Positions 17,807 through 26,233 of a stretch of 64,000 nucleotides of DNA are shown here, piece after piece. Position 1 is the stretch's first letter. Each line of letters starts with the position of its first letter. The position numbers and the translations under genes were made by a program. The notes beneath the pieces are model-generated. The model was given only the letters and a program-made list of their open reading frames with translations, had not been told where the DNA came from and made no database searches. This stretch comes from Phenylobacterium aquaticum (GTDB lineage Bacteria > Pseudomonadota > Alphaproteobacteria > Caulobacterales > Caulobacteraceae): NCBI RefSeq assembly GCF_022695515.1, contig NZ_JALDPT010000005.1, forward strand, positions 1 to 64,000. The letters run 5' to 3'.

Positions 17807-19099
17807 TCAGGCCATCTCGAAGCGGATCGGCAGGGTCTTGGGGCCGTTGACGAACACCGCATGGCTCATGGCCGGCTCGCCGGCCAGCTCCACGCTCTTC
17901 AGCCGCGGGATCAGCTCCTCCCACAGGATGCGCATCTCCATCTTGGCCAGGTGCTGGCCGAGGCACAGGTGCGCGCCATAGCCGAAAGCCAGGTGCTTGT
18001 TCGGCGAGCGGTCGACGCGGAACTGATTGGCGGCGTCGAACACCTCGGCGTCGCGGTTGCCGGAGGCGTAGCAGAGCATCAGCCAGTCGCCCTTGGAGAG
18101 CTTGCGCCCGCCCATCTCGGTGTCTTCCGCGACCGTGCGCATGAAGGTCTTCACCGGGGTGGTCCAGCGGATCGATTCATCCACCAGGCCGGGGATCAGG
18201 GACGGATCGGCCTTCAGCTTGGCCAGTTCCCCGGGGTTTTCAGCCAGCGCCCACAGGGCGCCGCCGGTCGAGGACGAGGTGGTGTCGTGGCCGGCGGTGG
18301 CGACGATGATGTAGTAGCTCATCGCCTCCAGCTCGGAGATCGGCTGGCCGTCGATCTTGGAATTGGCGATCACGGTCGCCAGGTCGTCCCGCGGGTTCTC
18401 GCGGCGGTCCGCCGACAGCTTGTTGAAGTACATGAAGAAGTCGGTGATGACCCCCATGTCCAGCTTCTGGCCGCCGCCCTCGGCGTCCAGGGTGTCCTCG
18501 CTGGGCTTGCGGCCCAGTTCGGGGTCGGCGGCGCCGAACAGCTCCTGGGTCAGCATCAGCATGCGTTGCTCGTCCTCTTCCGGGACGCCCAGGATCTCCA
18601 TCACCACGTGCAGCGGATAGTGCAGGGCCACCTCGCGGACGAAGTCGCATTCGCCGCCGGTGGCGGCCATCTTGTCGACGGCGGCCCGGGCGATCTTGCG
18701 GATCCGGTCCTCAAGCCCGCGCAGGTTCTGCGGCATGAACCAGGCCTGGGTCAGCGCCCGGTACTTCGGGTGATCGGGCGCATCCATGTGGATCAGGGTG
18801 CGCAGCAGGTGGGGGCTGCCGCCCATCATCTGGCGGATGCGGGCGTCGGCCTCCTGGCTGACCAGGGTGGGCGAGCGGTCGCCGTTCAGGAACAGGGCGT
18901 TCTGGCGGCTGATCTCCAGGATGTCGGCGTGCTTGGTCACGACCCAGAACGGATCGACCCCAGGGATCTCGGCGCGGCCGAACGGGTTGTTGGCCCGCAG
19001 CCAGTCATAGGTCTCGTGAATGCGGTGGTCGGCGTAGGCCGCCGGATCGACCAGATTGGCCGCCACGGCGTCGGGAATTCGAATGTCGGTGCTGGTCAT
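17807..19099 (-). CDS. Cytochrome P450
   Basis: 430 residues from the ATG at 19099, with GAGG five bases upstream. Soluble bacterial class I P450: oxygen-binding I-helix ATAGHDTTSSS, ExxR motif in DESIRW, and haem loop FGYGAHLCLGQHLAKMEM with the Cys ligand. The wording is close to CYP enzymes that hydroxylate steroids or fatty acyl side chains, but the substrate is not certain. It needs a ferredoxin and reductase that are not in the window. It is divergent from the CrtC/AttH-like gene at 19286, and a perfect operator-like palindrome lies between them. Confidence 0.96.
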   Translation of the reverse strand: MTSTDIRIPDAVAANLVDPAAYADHRIHETYDWLRANNPFGRAEIPGVDPFWVVTKHADILEISRQNALFLNGDRSPTLVSQEADARIRQMMGGSPHLLRTLIHMDAPDHPKYRALTQAWFMPQNLRGLEDRIRKIARAAVDKMAATGGECDFVREVALHYPLHVVMEILGVPEEDEQRMLMLTQELFGAADPELGRKPSEDTLDAEGGGQKLDMGVITDFFMYFNKLSADRRENPRDDLATVIANSKIDGQPISELEAMSYYIIVATAGHDTTSSSTGGALWALAENPGELAKLKADPSLIPGLVDESIRWTTPVKTFMRTVAEDTEMGGRKLSKGDWLMLCYASGNRDAEVFDAANQFRVDRSPNKHLAFGYGAHLCLGQHLAKMEMRILWEELIPRLKSVELAGEPAMSHAVFVNGPKTLPIRFEMA

Positions 19100-19133
19100 C
19101 GCGTCCTCTGGCCAGCCGGCGCCCACGGAATTG

Positions 19134-19148
19134 CTGACGTTACGTCAG
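19134..19148. promoter_or_regulatory. 15-bp palindrome, probable operator
   Basis: CTGACGT-T-ACGTCAG: seven-base arms around one base. It sits 35 bases upstream of the P450 start and 138 bases upstream of the divergent gene at 19286. A related half-site, GGCGTCAG, follows at 19163-19170. The size and symmetry suit a TetR-type dimer. Confidence 0.6.
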
Positions 19149-19285
19149 GACTTTCCTTCCCTGGCGTCAGCAGAGCCACGCCTCCCTTTTGTTGTTATCT
19201 CTGATCACCTGGATACCGCCGACCGGCCAACGGTCGCAAGACTGACGCAGGGCGAACCTAGGCTCGCCCCCAAGGGAGAAGGCTC

Positions 19286-20371
19286 ATGCTGACCAAGGCC
19301 GACGACTATCCGATCCACCAGACGCCGGAGCCGATCGCCTATTCCGGCACCGACCGGAACTTCTACGATCGCTATTTCTTCAATGGCTACAACCCCGACG
19401 GGACGGAGTTCTTCGCGGCGGCCTTCGGGGTGTATCCGCACCTGAACATCGCCGACGCCCATTTCTCGGTGATCCGCGACGGGGTCGAGCACTGCCTGCA
19501 CGCCTCGAAGTTCCTGAACATGGAGCGGATGGACATCGTCTGCGGGCCGATCCGCGTCGAGATTCTCGAGCCGCTGCAGAAGCTGAAGCTCACCGTGGCG
19601 CCGTCCAACGGCTTCGCCGCCGAGATCGTGTTCGAGGGGCGGACCTTCCCGATCGAGGAGCCGCGGTTCATGCACCGCATCGGTCCGCGCGCCTTCATGG
19701 ACTATACCCGCCTGACCCAGAACGTCCGCTGCTCGGGCTGGATCGAGATCGACGGCGTGCGCCGCGACCTGCAGGCCGGCGCCGTCGGCACCCGCGACCG
19801 CTCCTGGGGCGTGCGCCCGGTTGGGGCCGCCGATCCCCAGCCCCCCGTGCCGCCGGTCATGCCGACCTTCTTCTGGCAATGGACGCCGCTAAACTTCGCC
19901 GACCGCAGCGTGTTCTTCCACGTCAACGCCAATCCGGACGGCCAGCCCTGGAACACCCGCGCGGTGATCCTCGAGGACGGTGCGGGCCCGGAGGACGGCT
20001 TCCACACCTCGGGCGCCTCGATCCAGGATGTCAGCTTCATCCCCGGCACCAAGCACGCCAAGACCGGCGAGCTGGTGATTCCGCTGCAGCAGGGCCAGGC
20101 CAGGGTGAAGTTCGAGCCCTTCCTGACTTTCCTGATGCGCGGCATCGGCTATGGCCATCCCCAGTGGCGCCACGGGGGCTTCAAGGGTGAGCTGGTGGTC
20201 GAGCGCGAGGACATTGTGCTGGCCGACCAGAACATGGGGGCCATGGAGAACCTGCACATCCAGGCGCTCAGCCACGTCACCCTCACGGTTCCGGGCGAGG
20301 AGCCCCAGCGCGGCATGGGCGTGTTCGAGCAGCTGATCCTCGGGGCCTATCACCCCTACGGCGTCAGCTAG
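19286..20371 (+). CDS. CrtC/AttH lipocalin-like protein of unknown function
   Basis: 361 residues with no signal peptide. The mid-region AVGTRDRSWGVRPVG and the following beta-rich part resemble the double-lipocalin fold of hydroxyneurosporene synthase/AttH proteins, which act on isoprenoids. The N-terminus (YSGTDRNFYDRYFFNGYNPDG) is typical of a related group found beside P450s and TetR regulators in Sphingomonadales and Caulobacterales. Function is not established; the neighbours suggest a lipid or terpenoid substrate. Its stop overlaps the stop of the TetR gene by 4 bases. Confidence 0.65.
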   Translation: MLTKADDYPIHQTPEPIAYSGTDRNFYDRYFFNGYNPDGTEFFAAAFGVYPHLNIADAHFSVIRDGVEHCLHASKFLNMERMDIVCGPIRVEILEPLQKLKLTVAPSNGFAAEIVFEGRTFPIEEPRFMHRIGPRAFMDYTRLTQNVRCSGWIEIDGVRRDLQAGAVGTRDRSWGVRPVGAADPQPPVPPVMPTFFWQWTPLNFADRSVFFHVNANPDGQPWNTRAVILEDGAGPEDGFHTSGASIQDVSFIPGTKHAKTGELVIPLQQGQARVKFEPFLTFLMRGIGYGHPQWRHGGFKGELVVEREDIVLADQNMGAMENLHIQALSHVTLTVPGEEPQRGMGVFEQLILGAYHPYGVS

Positions 20372-21093
20372 TCCTTGCAGACGGCCCGAAATCCCGCGGC
20401 GGCGTAGGCGATCATGCGCGGCGTCACCGCGGCGATGTCCTCCGACCGGCAGATCCCGCCCGACAGGGTGTCGATCCGCCCGGTCTCGGCCAGGGTCAGG
20501 GTCAGCGAGCCCGAGAGCATGTGGTAGGACCAGAACAGGTCCGTCTCGCTCGCGCTCGGCAGGGCCCGCTTCACCACCTTGATCAGCCGGTGGATCACCG
20601 GGTCGAAATAGCGGGTCATGGTCTCCCCGCCCCAGACCGGCGTATTGTTGACCACCCCGATCAGGGCGAAATAGGCCCGCCAGCCCGGACCGGCGTTGGC
20701 GCAGCGCTCCAGCACGGGATTGAGGAAGGCGGCCACCGCGCCCTCGACCGTCACGTGGTCGCCGGCCTCGGACTCATAGCGGTCCATCGCCTCCATGCGG
20801 TCCTGGTTCAGCACCTCGGCGCGGCGCAGGAACACGGCGTCGAACAGGCCCTTCTTGGAGTCGAAGTAGTAGTGCAGCAGGGCGGTGTCGACCTTGGCCC
20901 GCTTGGCCACGGTGCGCAGGGTGACCCCGTCGAAGCCGTGGCGGGAGAACTCCTGCTCGGCGACATCAAGGATGCGTTCGCGGGTCTCGAAGCTCTTCTG
21001 GGCGCGGGATTTGCCGCCGCGGCGGGAAGGCCGCGGCGCGGCGGCGTCCGGCGCGGGGTCTGGCGAGGCCTTGGCCTCCGGCACGGTCGACAA
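20368..21093 (-). CDS. TetR-family transcriptional regulator
   Basis: 241 residues if started at the TTG at 21093, which has GGGGAG eight bases upstream; a GTG at 21165 without such a site would add 24 residues. A disordered Ala/Pro/Lys tail precedes the helix-turn-helix: RERILDVAEQEFSRHGFDGVTLRTVAKRAKVDTALLHYYFDSKKGLFDAVF. The C-terminal part is the usual ligand and dimer domain. It is divergent from the alpha/beta hydrolase gene, with a 14-base palindrome in the gap, so it probably represses itself and the hydrolase, and perhaps the TonB receptor. Confidence 0.92.
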   Translation of the reverse strand: MSTVPEAKASPDPAPDAAAPRPSRRGGKSRAQKSFETRERILDVAEQEFSRHGFDGVTLRTVAKRAKVDTALLHYYFDSKKGLFDAVFLRRAEVLNQDRMEAMDRYESEAGDHVTVEGAVAAFLNPVLERCANAGPGWRAYFALIGVVNNTPVWGGETMTRYFDPVIHRLIKVVKRALPSASETDLFWSYHMLSGSLTLTLAETGRIDTLSGGICRSEDIAAVTPRMIAYAAAGFRAVCKD

Positions 21094-21193
21094 GATTGCG
21101 GCTCCCCGAGGGCGTCGAACACCCAGTATGGCCCGCCCCCGCCAGGGTTCAACCGCGCCGGTCACGGCGTCAAGCGGCGAAGCTTGGCGTTAC

Positions 21194-21207
21194 TCATCAG
21201 ATGATGA
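21194..21207. promoter_or_regulatory. Probable TetR operator between tetR and the hydrolase gene
   Basis: TCATCA-GA-TGATGA, six-base arms around two bases, within the longer run ACTCATC...GATGAATGA. The site before the TonB receptor (22198-22223) contains the same ACTCATC and GAATGA words in the same order. Confidence 0.5.
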
Positions 21208-21256
21208 ATGATCCGCCCTGGGATGCGAAGGCGCGTCCGCCCTACCGGAGCCCGAC

Positions 21257-22135
21257 ATGTCCGCCGCCGACCGTTTCTGGACCAGCCTTGATGGCCTGAC
21301 CCTCTATGCCCGCGACCACGCCCCCGCCGACGGTCCCGCGCGCCTGCCGGTGATCTGCCTGCACGGCCTGACCCGCAATTCGCGGGACTTCGAGGAGCTG
21401 GCCCCGCGGATGGCCGCCCGGGGCCGCAGGGTTCTGGCGCTCGATGTCCGCGGGCGGGGCCGTTCGGCCTGGGATCCCCAGCCGATGAACTACAACCCGG
21501 CGGTCTATGCCGGCGACGTCGCGGCCCTGTGCGATCAGGCCGGGGTGTCGCGCGCCCTGTTCGTCGGCACCTCCATGGGCGGACTGATCACCTTGACCCT
21601 GGCCGCCCTGCGCCCGGACCTGGTCGCCGGGGCGGTGCTCAACGACGTGGGGCCACAGGTCGGCGCCGCGGGCCTGGCGCGGATCGCCGGCTATGTGGGC
21701 GGCGCGCCGGAGGTGAAGTCCTGGGCCGAGGCCGCCGCCTATGCGCGGGCCACCAATGGCGAGGCCCTGCCTGGCCTCAGCGACGCAGACTGGGCGCGGT
21801 TCGCCCGCCGGGTGTTTCGCGAGGACGCGGCCGGACGCCTGACGCTCGACTATGACCCGGCGATCTCGGAGGTCTTCAAGATCGCCCCGACCGCCACCCC
21901 CGCGGCGACGCCGCCGGATCTCTGGCCGCTGTTTACGGCGCTTGCGACCGGCCGCCCCCTCCTGCTCGTGCGCGGCGAGGCCTCCGACATCCTGGAGCCC
22001 GAGACGGCGGACCGCATGGGGACCGTCGCGCCGCACATGCGCCGCGTGGACGTGCCCGGCGTCGGCCATGCGCCCACTCTGGAAGAACCCCAGGCGACGC
22101 AGGCGATCGACGCCTTCCTGGCCGACGCGCCCTGA
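21257..22135 (+). CDS. Alpha/beta-fold hydrolase
   Basis: 292 residues. The oxyanion strand VICLHGLTRNSRDFEELA comes first. The nucleophile Ser lies in the elbow VGTSMGGLIT (about residue 97), an acid in VRGEASDIL and the catalytic His in VPGVGHAPTLEEP complete the triad. It has no signal peptide, so it is cytoplasmic. The best guess is an ester or enol-lactone/C-C bond hydrolase in the neighbouring catabolic set. It is divergent from tetR and followed by the TonB receptor on the same strand. Confidence 0.9.
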   Translation: MSAADRFWTSLDGLTLYARDHAPADGPARLPVICLHGLTRNSRDFEELAPRMAARGRRVLALDVRGRGRSAWDPQPMNYNPAVYAGDVAALCDQAGVSRALFVGTSMGGLITLTLAALRPDLVAGAVLNDVGPQVGAAGLARIAGYVGGAPEVKSWAEAAAYARATNGEALPGLSDADWARFARRVFREDAAGRLTLDYDPAISEVFKIAPTATPAATPPDLWPLFTALATGRPLLLVRGEASDILEPETADRMGTVAPHMRRVDVPGVGHAPTLEEPQATQAIDAFLADAP

Positions 22136-22197
22136 CCTGATCCCGGTCGTACCGACGGTGTGGCTTGCCTGCATCGGTCGCTCCATATCCCGCGCAC

Positions 22198-22223
22198 TAA
22201 TTCACTCATCGAGGAATGAATTA
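22198..22223. promoter_or_regulatory. Inverted repeat upstream of the TonB receptor
   Basis: TAATTCA - 12 bases - TGAATTA, with inner words ACTCATC and GAATGA shared with the site at 21194-21207. It lies about 80 bases before the receptor ATG, in a locally AT-rich stretch likely to be a promoter. Confidence 0.5.
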
Positions 22224-22301
22224 TTGACGCGCGGACAGGGCGAACGCAGTTTCGTCGCCAATCAGTTGCGCCCGCTTGAGGGCGTAAGGGGAGGAAACTT
22301 C

Positions 22302-24542
22302 ATGCGCTTCAATTGGAAGCTCGCGCTTGTCGCGGGCGCGGCTTGGTCTGTTTACGCCGGCGCGGCCGCCGCCGCGGCCCCGGACGCCACCGTCGAGGAA
22401 CTGGTGGTCACCGCCCGCCGGACCGAGGAAAACCTGCAATCGACCCCGGTGGCGATCACCGCCTTCTCGGAAAAGGCCCTTGAGCGCCAGGGCGCGCTCG
22501 CCATCACCGACCTTCAGGGCGCCGTGCCCAACATGAACCTGGTCCAGGGCCGGGGCTCGTCCAACGCCACCAATATCTATATCCGCGGCGTCGGCCAGCC
22601 GGACGCCCTGCAGACCTTCGACCCCGCCGTCGGCGTCTATGTCGACGACGTCTATTTCAGCCGCATCCGCGGCACCCAGTTCGACCTCCTGGACCTCGCC
22701 CGCGTCGAGGTGCTGCGCGGCCCGCAAGGCACGCTCTACGGCAAGAACACCATCGGCGGCGCCCTGAAGCTCGTCTCGCTCGCCCCCGACCAGACCGTCC
22801 GCTCCAAGGCCTCGGTCAGCGTCGGCGACTACGGCATGTTCGAGGCCAAGCTCGGTCTGTCGGGTCCGATCACCGACACCCTGGCGGCCGGCTTCGCCGC
22901 CATGGGCTCGCGTCACGACGGCTATGTGACCGACCCGGTCAGCCACGCCGACTACAATAACAAGAACACCATCGCCCTGCGCACGGCGCTCGCCTGGACG
23001 CCGACCGACAAGTACCGGGCCGACCTCGCCGCCGACTACACCCACGACAATTCGCACATGACCGTGGGCCAGCCGACCAACACGCTCACCTCGGCGTTCG
23101 GCCAGACCCTCTATGTCGTGCCGGCCGTGATCCCGGAATACAACTTCCAGACCACGACCACGTCCGGCCTGCCGAACAAGACCCGCTTCGAACACTGGGG
23201 CGTCTCGGCCAACCAGACCTACAAGCTGACCGACACCCTCACGGCCAAGCTGATCAGTTCCTATCGCGAGCTGCGCAGCGACGACTACATCGACATCGAC
23301 GCCACGGCCGTCCAGCTGGGCGACGTCCTGGTCTCGCCCGATCAGAACCAGCACAGCGAAGAGCTGCAGCTGAACTACGCCTCGGGCGGCTGGAACGTCG
23401 TCGGCGGCGTCTATTACCTGCGCGAACATGTGAAGTCGCACCAGGAGGCCTACGCCAACGCCTTCGTCCAGCCCTTCACCTTCCTGCGCACGATCGACGA
23501 CAACCTCTCGACCACCAGCTGGGCGGGCTATGTCAACGGCAGCTATTCCCTGACCGACGCCCTGCGGATCTCCGCCGGCCTGCGCTACACCCAGGATGAG
23601 AAGACCTACTACCGCACGACCTCGACCTTCTCGAACCTGGCCGCCCTGCGCGGGACCTTCGCGTTCACCGGCAAGAAGAGCTGGGACGACGTCTCGCCGA
23701 TGATCAGCCTGGATTATCAGGCGACGGACGATCTGTTCTTCTATGGCCGCGTCGCCAAGGGCTTCAAGTCGGGCGGCTTCAACGGCCGGGCCAACAATCC
23801 GGGCGAGGACCAGCCCTACAATCCCGAGACCGTGGTCTCCTACGAAGCCGGCGTGAAGAGCCAACTGTGGGATCGCCGCGCCCGGGCCAACTTCACGATC
23901 TTCTACAACGACTATCAGGACTTCCAGGCCCGCGTCGGCCGCGCCGTCACCTCGCCGACCCAGATCATCCCCTCGATCGACTTCGCGGTGCTGAACGCCG
24001 GCCAGCTGAAGATCTACGGGGCGGAACTGGAATTCGCCGCCAACCCGATCCCGGGCCTCAGCCTGAACGCCGACCTGGGCTATCTGCACGCGGAATACGG
24101 CGAGTTCCTGGAACAGCGCGCCGCCAGCGCCCCGGCCACCGGCTTCACCGTCCTGGATCGGTCGTGGCAGACCCCGGCCTTCTCGCCGGAATGGACCGCC
24201 CGCCTCGCCGGGTCCTATGAGTTCAATCTCGGCGACAAGGGCTTCGTGACGGTCGGCGGCCAGGCCCGCTACCGCTCGGAAATGGCGCTGGCGATCGACA
24301 ACGCCAACCTGACCACCCGCGCCAAGTTCCCGGGCATGTGGCAGTCCGCCTATTGGCTCTATGACGCCCAAATCGTCTGGGAAGCCCCCGACCGCAAGCT
24401 GTCGGCCGGCCTCTACGGCAAGAACCTGAGCGACGAGGTCTACAAGACCGACGCCCAGGAGTTCTCGTCGGTCGGCGGCATCCGCACGGCCTATTACGGC
24501 AATCCGCGGACCTGGTTCGTGACGGTCAGCTACAAGTACTAG
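22302..24542 (+). CDS. TonB-dependent outer-membrane receptor
   Basis: 746 residues from the ATG that follows GGGGAGGAA seven bases upstream. A signal peptide (hydrophobic 5-25, ending AAAAAP) precedes the TonB box region TVEELVVTARRTEENLQSTPVAITAF. The plug domain has NIYIRGVGQ, VGVYVDDVYFSR and RVEVLRGPQGTLYGKNTIGGAL. The barrel ends in the expected aromatic residue (WFVTVSYKY). This large sphingomonad/caulobacter group takes up hydrophobic or aromatic compounds rather than iron alone. The context points to the substrate of the P450-APH-thiolase enzymes. A strong terminator follows. Confidence 0.96.
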   Translation: MRFNWKLALVAGAAWSVYAGAAAAAAPDATVEELVVTARRTEENLQSTPVAITAFSEKALERQGALAITDLQGAVPNMNLVQGRGSSNATNIYIRGVGQPDALQTFDPAVGVYVDDVYFSRIRGTQFDLLDLARVEVLRGPQGTLYGKNTIGGALKLVSLAPDQTVRSKASVSVGDYGMFEAKLGLSGPITDTLAAGFAAMGSRHDGYVTDPVSHADYNNKNTIALRTALAWTPTDKYRADLAADYTHDNSHMTVGQPTNTLTSAFGQTLYVVPAVIPEYNFQTTTTSGLPNKTRFEHWGVSANQTYKLTDTLTAKLISSYRELRSDDYIDIDATAVQLGDVLVSPDQNQHSEELQLNYASGGWNVVGGVYYLREHVKSHQEAYANAFVQPFTFLRTIDDNLSTTSWAGYVNGSYSLTDALRISAGLRYTQDEKTYYRTTSTFSNLAALRGTFAFTGKKSWDDVSPMISLDYQATDDLFFYGRVAKGFKSGGFNGRANNPGEDQPYNPETVVSYEAGVKSQLWDRRARANFTIFYNDYQDFQARVGRAVTSPTQIIPSIDFAVLNAGQLKIYGAELEFAANPIPGLSLNADLGYLHAEYGEFLEQRAASAPATGFTVLDRSWQTPAFSPEWTARLAGSYEFNLGDKGFVTVGGQARYRSEMALAIDNANLTTRAKFPGMWQSAYWLYDAQIVWEAPDRKLSAGLYGKNLSDEVYKTDAQEFSSVGGIRTAYYGNPRTWFVTVSYKY

Positions 24543-24569
24543 GACCGGTCCTCACCGGCCCCAAGGAAA

Positions 24570-24596
24570 GGCCCGCGCTTCGGCGCGGGCCTTTTT
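24570..24596 (+). terminator. Rho-independent terminator after the TonB receptor gene
   Basis: Perfect stem GGCCCGCGC / GCGCGGGCC with a TTCG loop, preceded by AAA and followed by TTTTT. The A-run on the other side lets it also serve the convergent globin transcript. Confidence 0.93.
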
Positions 24597-24600
24597 CGTA

Positions 24601-25092
24601 TCAGCGGGTGACCACGTCGCGATGCATGGGCGCGAGCTTGGCGAGCAGCTGGTTCTGGGCGCGGAAGGCGACGCCCTCCTGGTCCATGGCCTTCTGCAGG
24701 TTCTCCACCAGGGCGTTGAACTCGGCGGTGTTGATCCCCTGGTCCTTGTGGGCGGTCTTCATGTCGCGGCCGGTGTAGTCGACACCGGCGCCCAGCAGGT
24801 AGTCGAACTGTTCCTTCAGCGTCCGGCGCAGCCGCTCCAGGTCGGTGGCGTGGAAGATCTCGGCCAGGCGGGGATCGGCGACGCTGAGATCGACCATGCG
24901 GTCCACCACCCGGGCGACGCCGGCCTGGCCATGGAAGGCCGCCAGCATCTGGTCGCCGGTGAAGGGCTGAGCGCCCGCATTGGCGTTGGAGACCGTATAG
25001 GGATCGACGGGCTTCTCGGCGGCGATCGCGGGCGCCGCCCAGGCGAGACCCGCCGCGGCGATCAGGGTCGGGATGAGACGTGTCGCGAGCAT
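24601..25092 (-). CDS. Exported group 1 truncated haemoglobin
   Basis: 163 residues from the ATG at 25092: a signal peptide (hydrophobic 5-22, cleavage near PAIAAEK), a linker and a TrHb1-like domain (about 50-160). VADPRLAEIF and the proximal-His motif GRDMKTAHKDQGI are recognisable. The distal Tyr usually seen in the B helix is not evident at the expected place (VVDRMVDLSV). Most truncated globins are cytoplasmic, so export to the periplasm is notable. It follows the DUF3034 gene by only 4 bases. A role in binding O2 or NO in the envelope is inference. Confidence 0.82.
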   Translation of the reverse strand: MLATRLIPTLIAAAGLAWAAPAIAAEKPVDPYTVSNANAGAQPFTGDQMLAAFHGQAGVARVVDRMVDLSVADPRLAEIFHATDLERLRRTLKEQFDYLLGAGVDYTGRDMKTAHKDQGINTAEFNALVENLQKAMDQEGVAFRAQNQLLAKLAPMHRDVVTR

Positions 25093-25096
25093 GTTC

Positions 25097-25975
25097 CTAG
25101 AACCCCGCCTGGAGGGACAGATAGAGGCCGCGCTGACCCTTGAAGGTGGCGACCTCGCCGAGGTCGGCATAGGCCGCCGTGATCGACAGGTGCTTGTTCA
25201 CCGCATAGGCGGCGAAGAGGTCCATCCAGTCGTCCTCCTTCAGGCCGGCCAGATTGTCGGGCTTAGTCCGGTACTCCGCCCCGATCAGCAGGCGCTTGGT
25301 GACCAGGAGGCCGGCCGAGCCCTCGAACTGCAGGGAATAGTCGTCCTTCTTGCCGCCGCCGAAGCCCAGCAGGCCGGCCTGGTTGGCCTTGGTGGCGCGC
25401 AGCGTCCCGTCGAGGACCAGGCTCTGGTTCAGCAGCACCTTGGTCGCGGCGACATAGTAGTCGACGCCGCTGTCGTCCTTGCCGCCGATCGCCTTGATGA
25501 TCGCGCCGCGGTCGTTGTGCTTGAACTGCACGCCGACGGCCACCTGGGGCGCCCAGCTGTCCTGGGCGTAGACGGCGTCGCCCGCCACCCGCAGCTTCGC
25601 GCCGAAAACGTCCTGGTGGAAGGTGAAGCCCGAGCCCAGGCCCAGCTTGGCGCCGGTGGCCCCGGTGTCGAAGGCCTGGCGCGCATAGGAGACCTCAATC
25701 CGATCGCGGAAGCCCAGCGACGCGCCATAGGCGCGGAAGTCGTAGTCGGGCAGATTGACCATCGTGCCGTGGACATTGGCGCCCACTCCGTCGACGGTCT
25801 CGTAGCCGGTGATGGTGGCCCAGGAGGCGAGGCCGCCGCCGCCCGCGCCCTCGACATTGGTCACCCCGCCGGTGAGCAGCAGCTTGCCGCCGTTCACCAT
25901 CTCGCCCGCCCGCGCGGCCCCCGCCGCGCCGAGCAGGCCGACGGCCAGACCGGCCGCCCGCAAAAGTCGTTTCAT
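25097..25975 (-). CDS. DUF3034 family envelope protein
   Basis: 292 residues from the ATG at 25975 with a signal peptide (residues 4-23, ending AARAGE). The mature part is a run of amphipathic beta strands and ends in a Phe (LYLSLQAGF), as in an outer-membrane barrel. Phrases such as GGKLLLTGGVTNVEGAGGGGLASWATITGY are characteristic of DUF3034. Its function is not known. The globin gene follows 4 bases later on the same strand, and the divergent gene at 26234 is a cupredoxin. Confidence 0.85.
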   Translation of the reverse strand: MKRLLRAAGLAVGLLGAAGAARAGEMVNGGKLLLTGGVTNVEGAGGGGLASWATITGYETVDGVGANVHGTMVNLPDYDFRAYGASLGFRDRIEVSYARQAFDTGATGAKLGLGSGFTFHQDVFGAKLRVAGDAVYAQDSWAPQVAVGVQFKHNDRGAIIKAIGGKDDSGVDYYVAATKVLLNQSLVLDGTLRATKANQAGLLGFGGGKKDDYSLQFEGSAGLLVTKRLLIGAEYRTKPDNLAGLKEDDWMDLFAAYAVNKHLSITAAYADLGEVATFKGQRGLYLSLQAGF

Positions 25976-26233
25976 CGTCGGGTCCCCCAGATCCGCGCGT
26001 CCTTGCGGCGCGGCGGTCAACCCGGCGTCCTCCGAGTTGTTCACCGGATGTTATCGATGAATATGTTGACCAATCGTGCACCTAGGGGTGGCGCTGCTCG
26101 CGCGGCCCGCCCGCAACACAGTAACAAGCTTGACCATAGTCGATCATTCCAAAGGTCTGATCTTTTCATCCGCCCCGTCCGGTTGCGCTAGACAAGCATC
26201 GACCTGACCACGCCCTCGCCGACTGGAGATGTC

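Noticed and set aside
16934..19204. 756-codon plus-strand open frame
   Set aside because: It is antisense to the APH kinase and P450 genes, which have full motifs, and its own product has no recognisable domain.
22221..24371. Long minus-strand open frame opposite the TonB receptor
   Set aside because: Antisense shadow; the receptor reads from signal peptide to terminal aromatic residue on the plus strand.
26066..26136. Two TTGACCA words upstream of the cupredoxin as -35 elements
   Set aside because: No matching -10 at proper spacing for either; a short direct repeat only.
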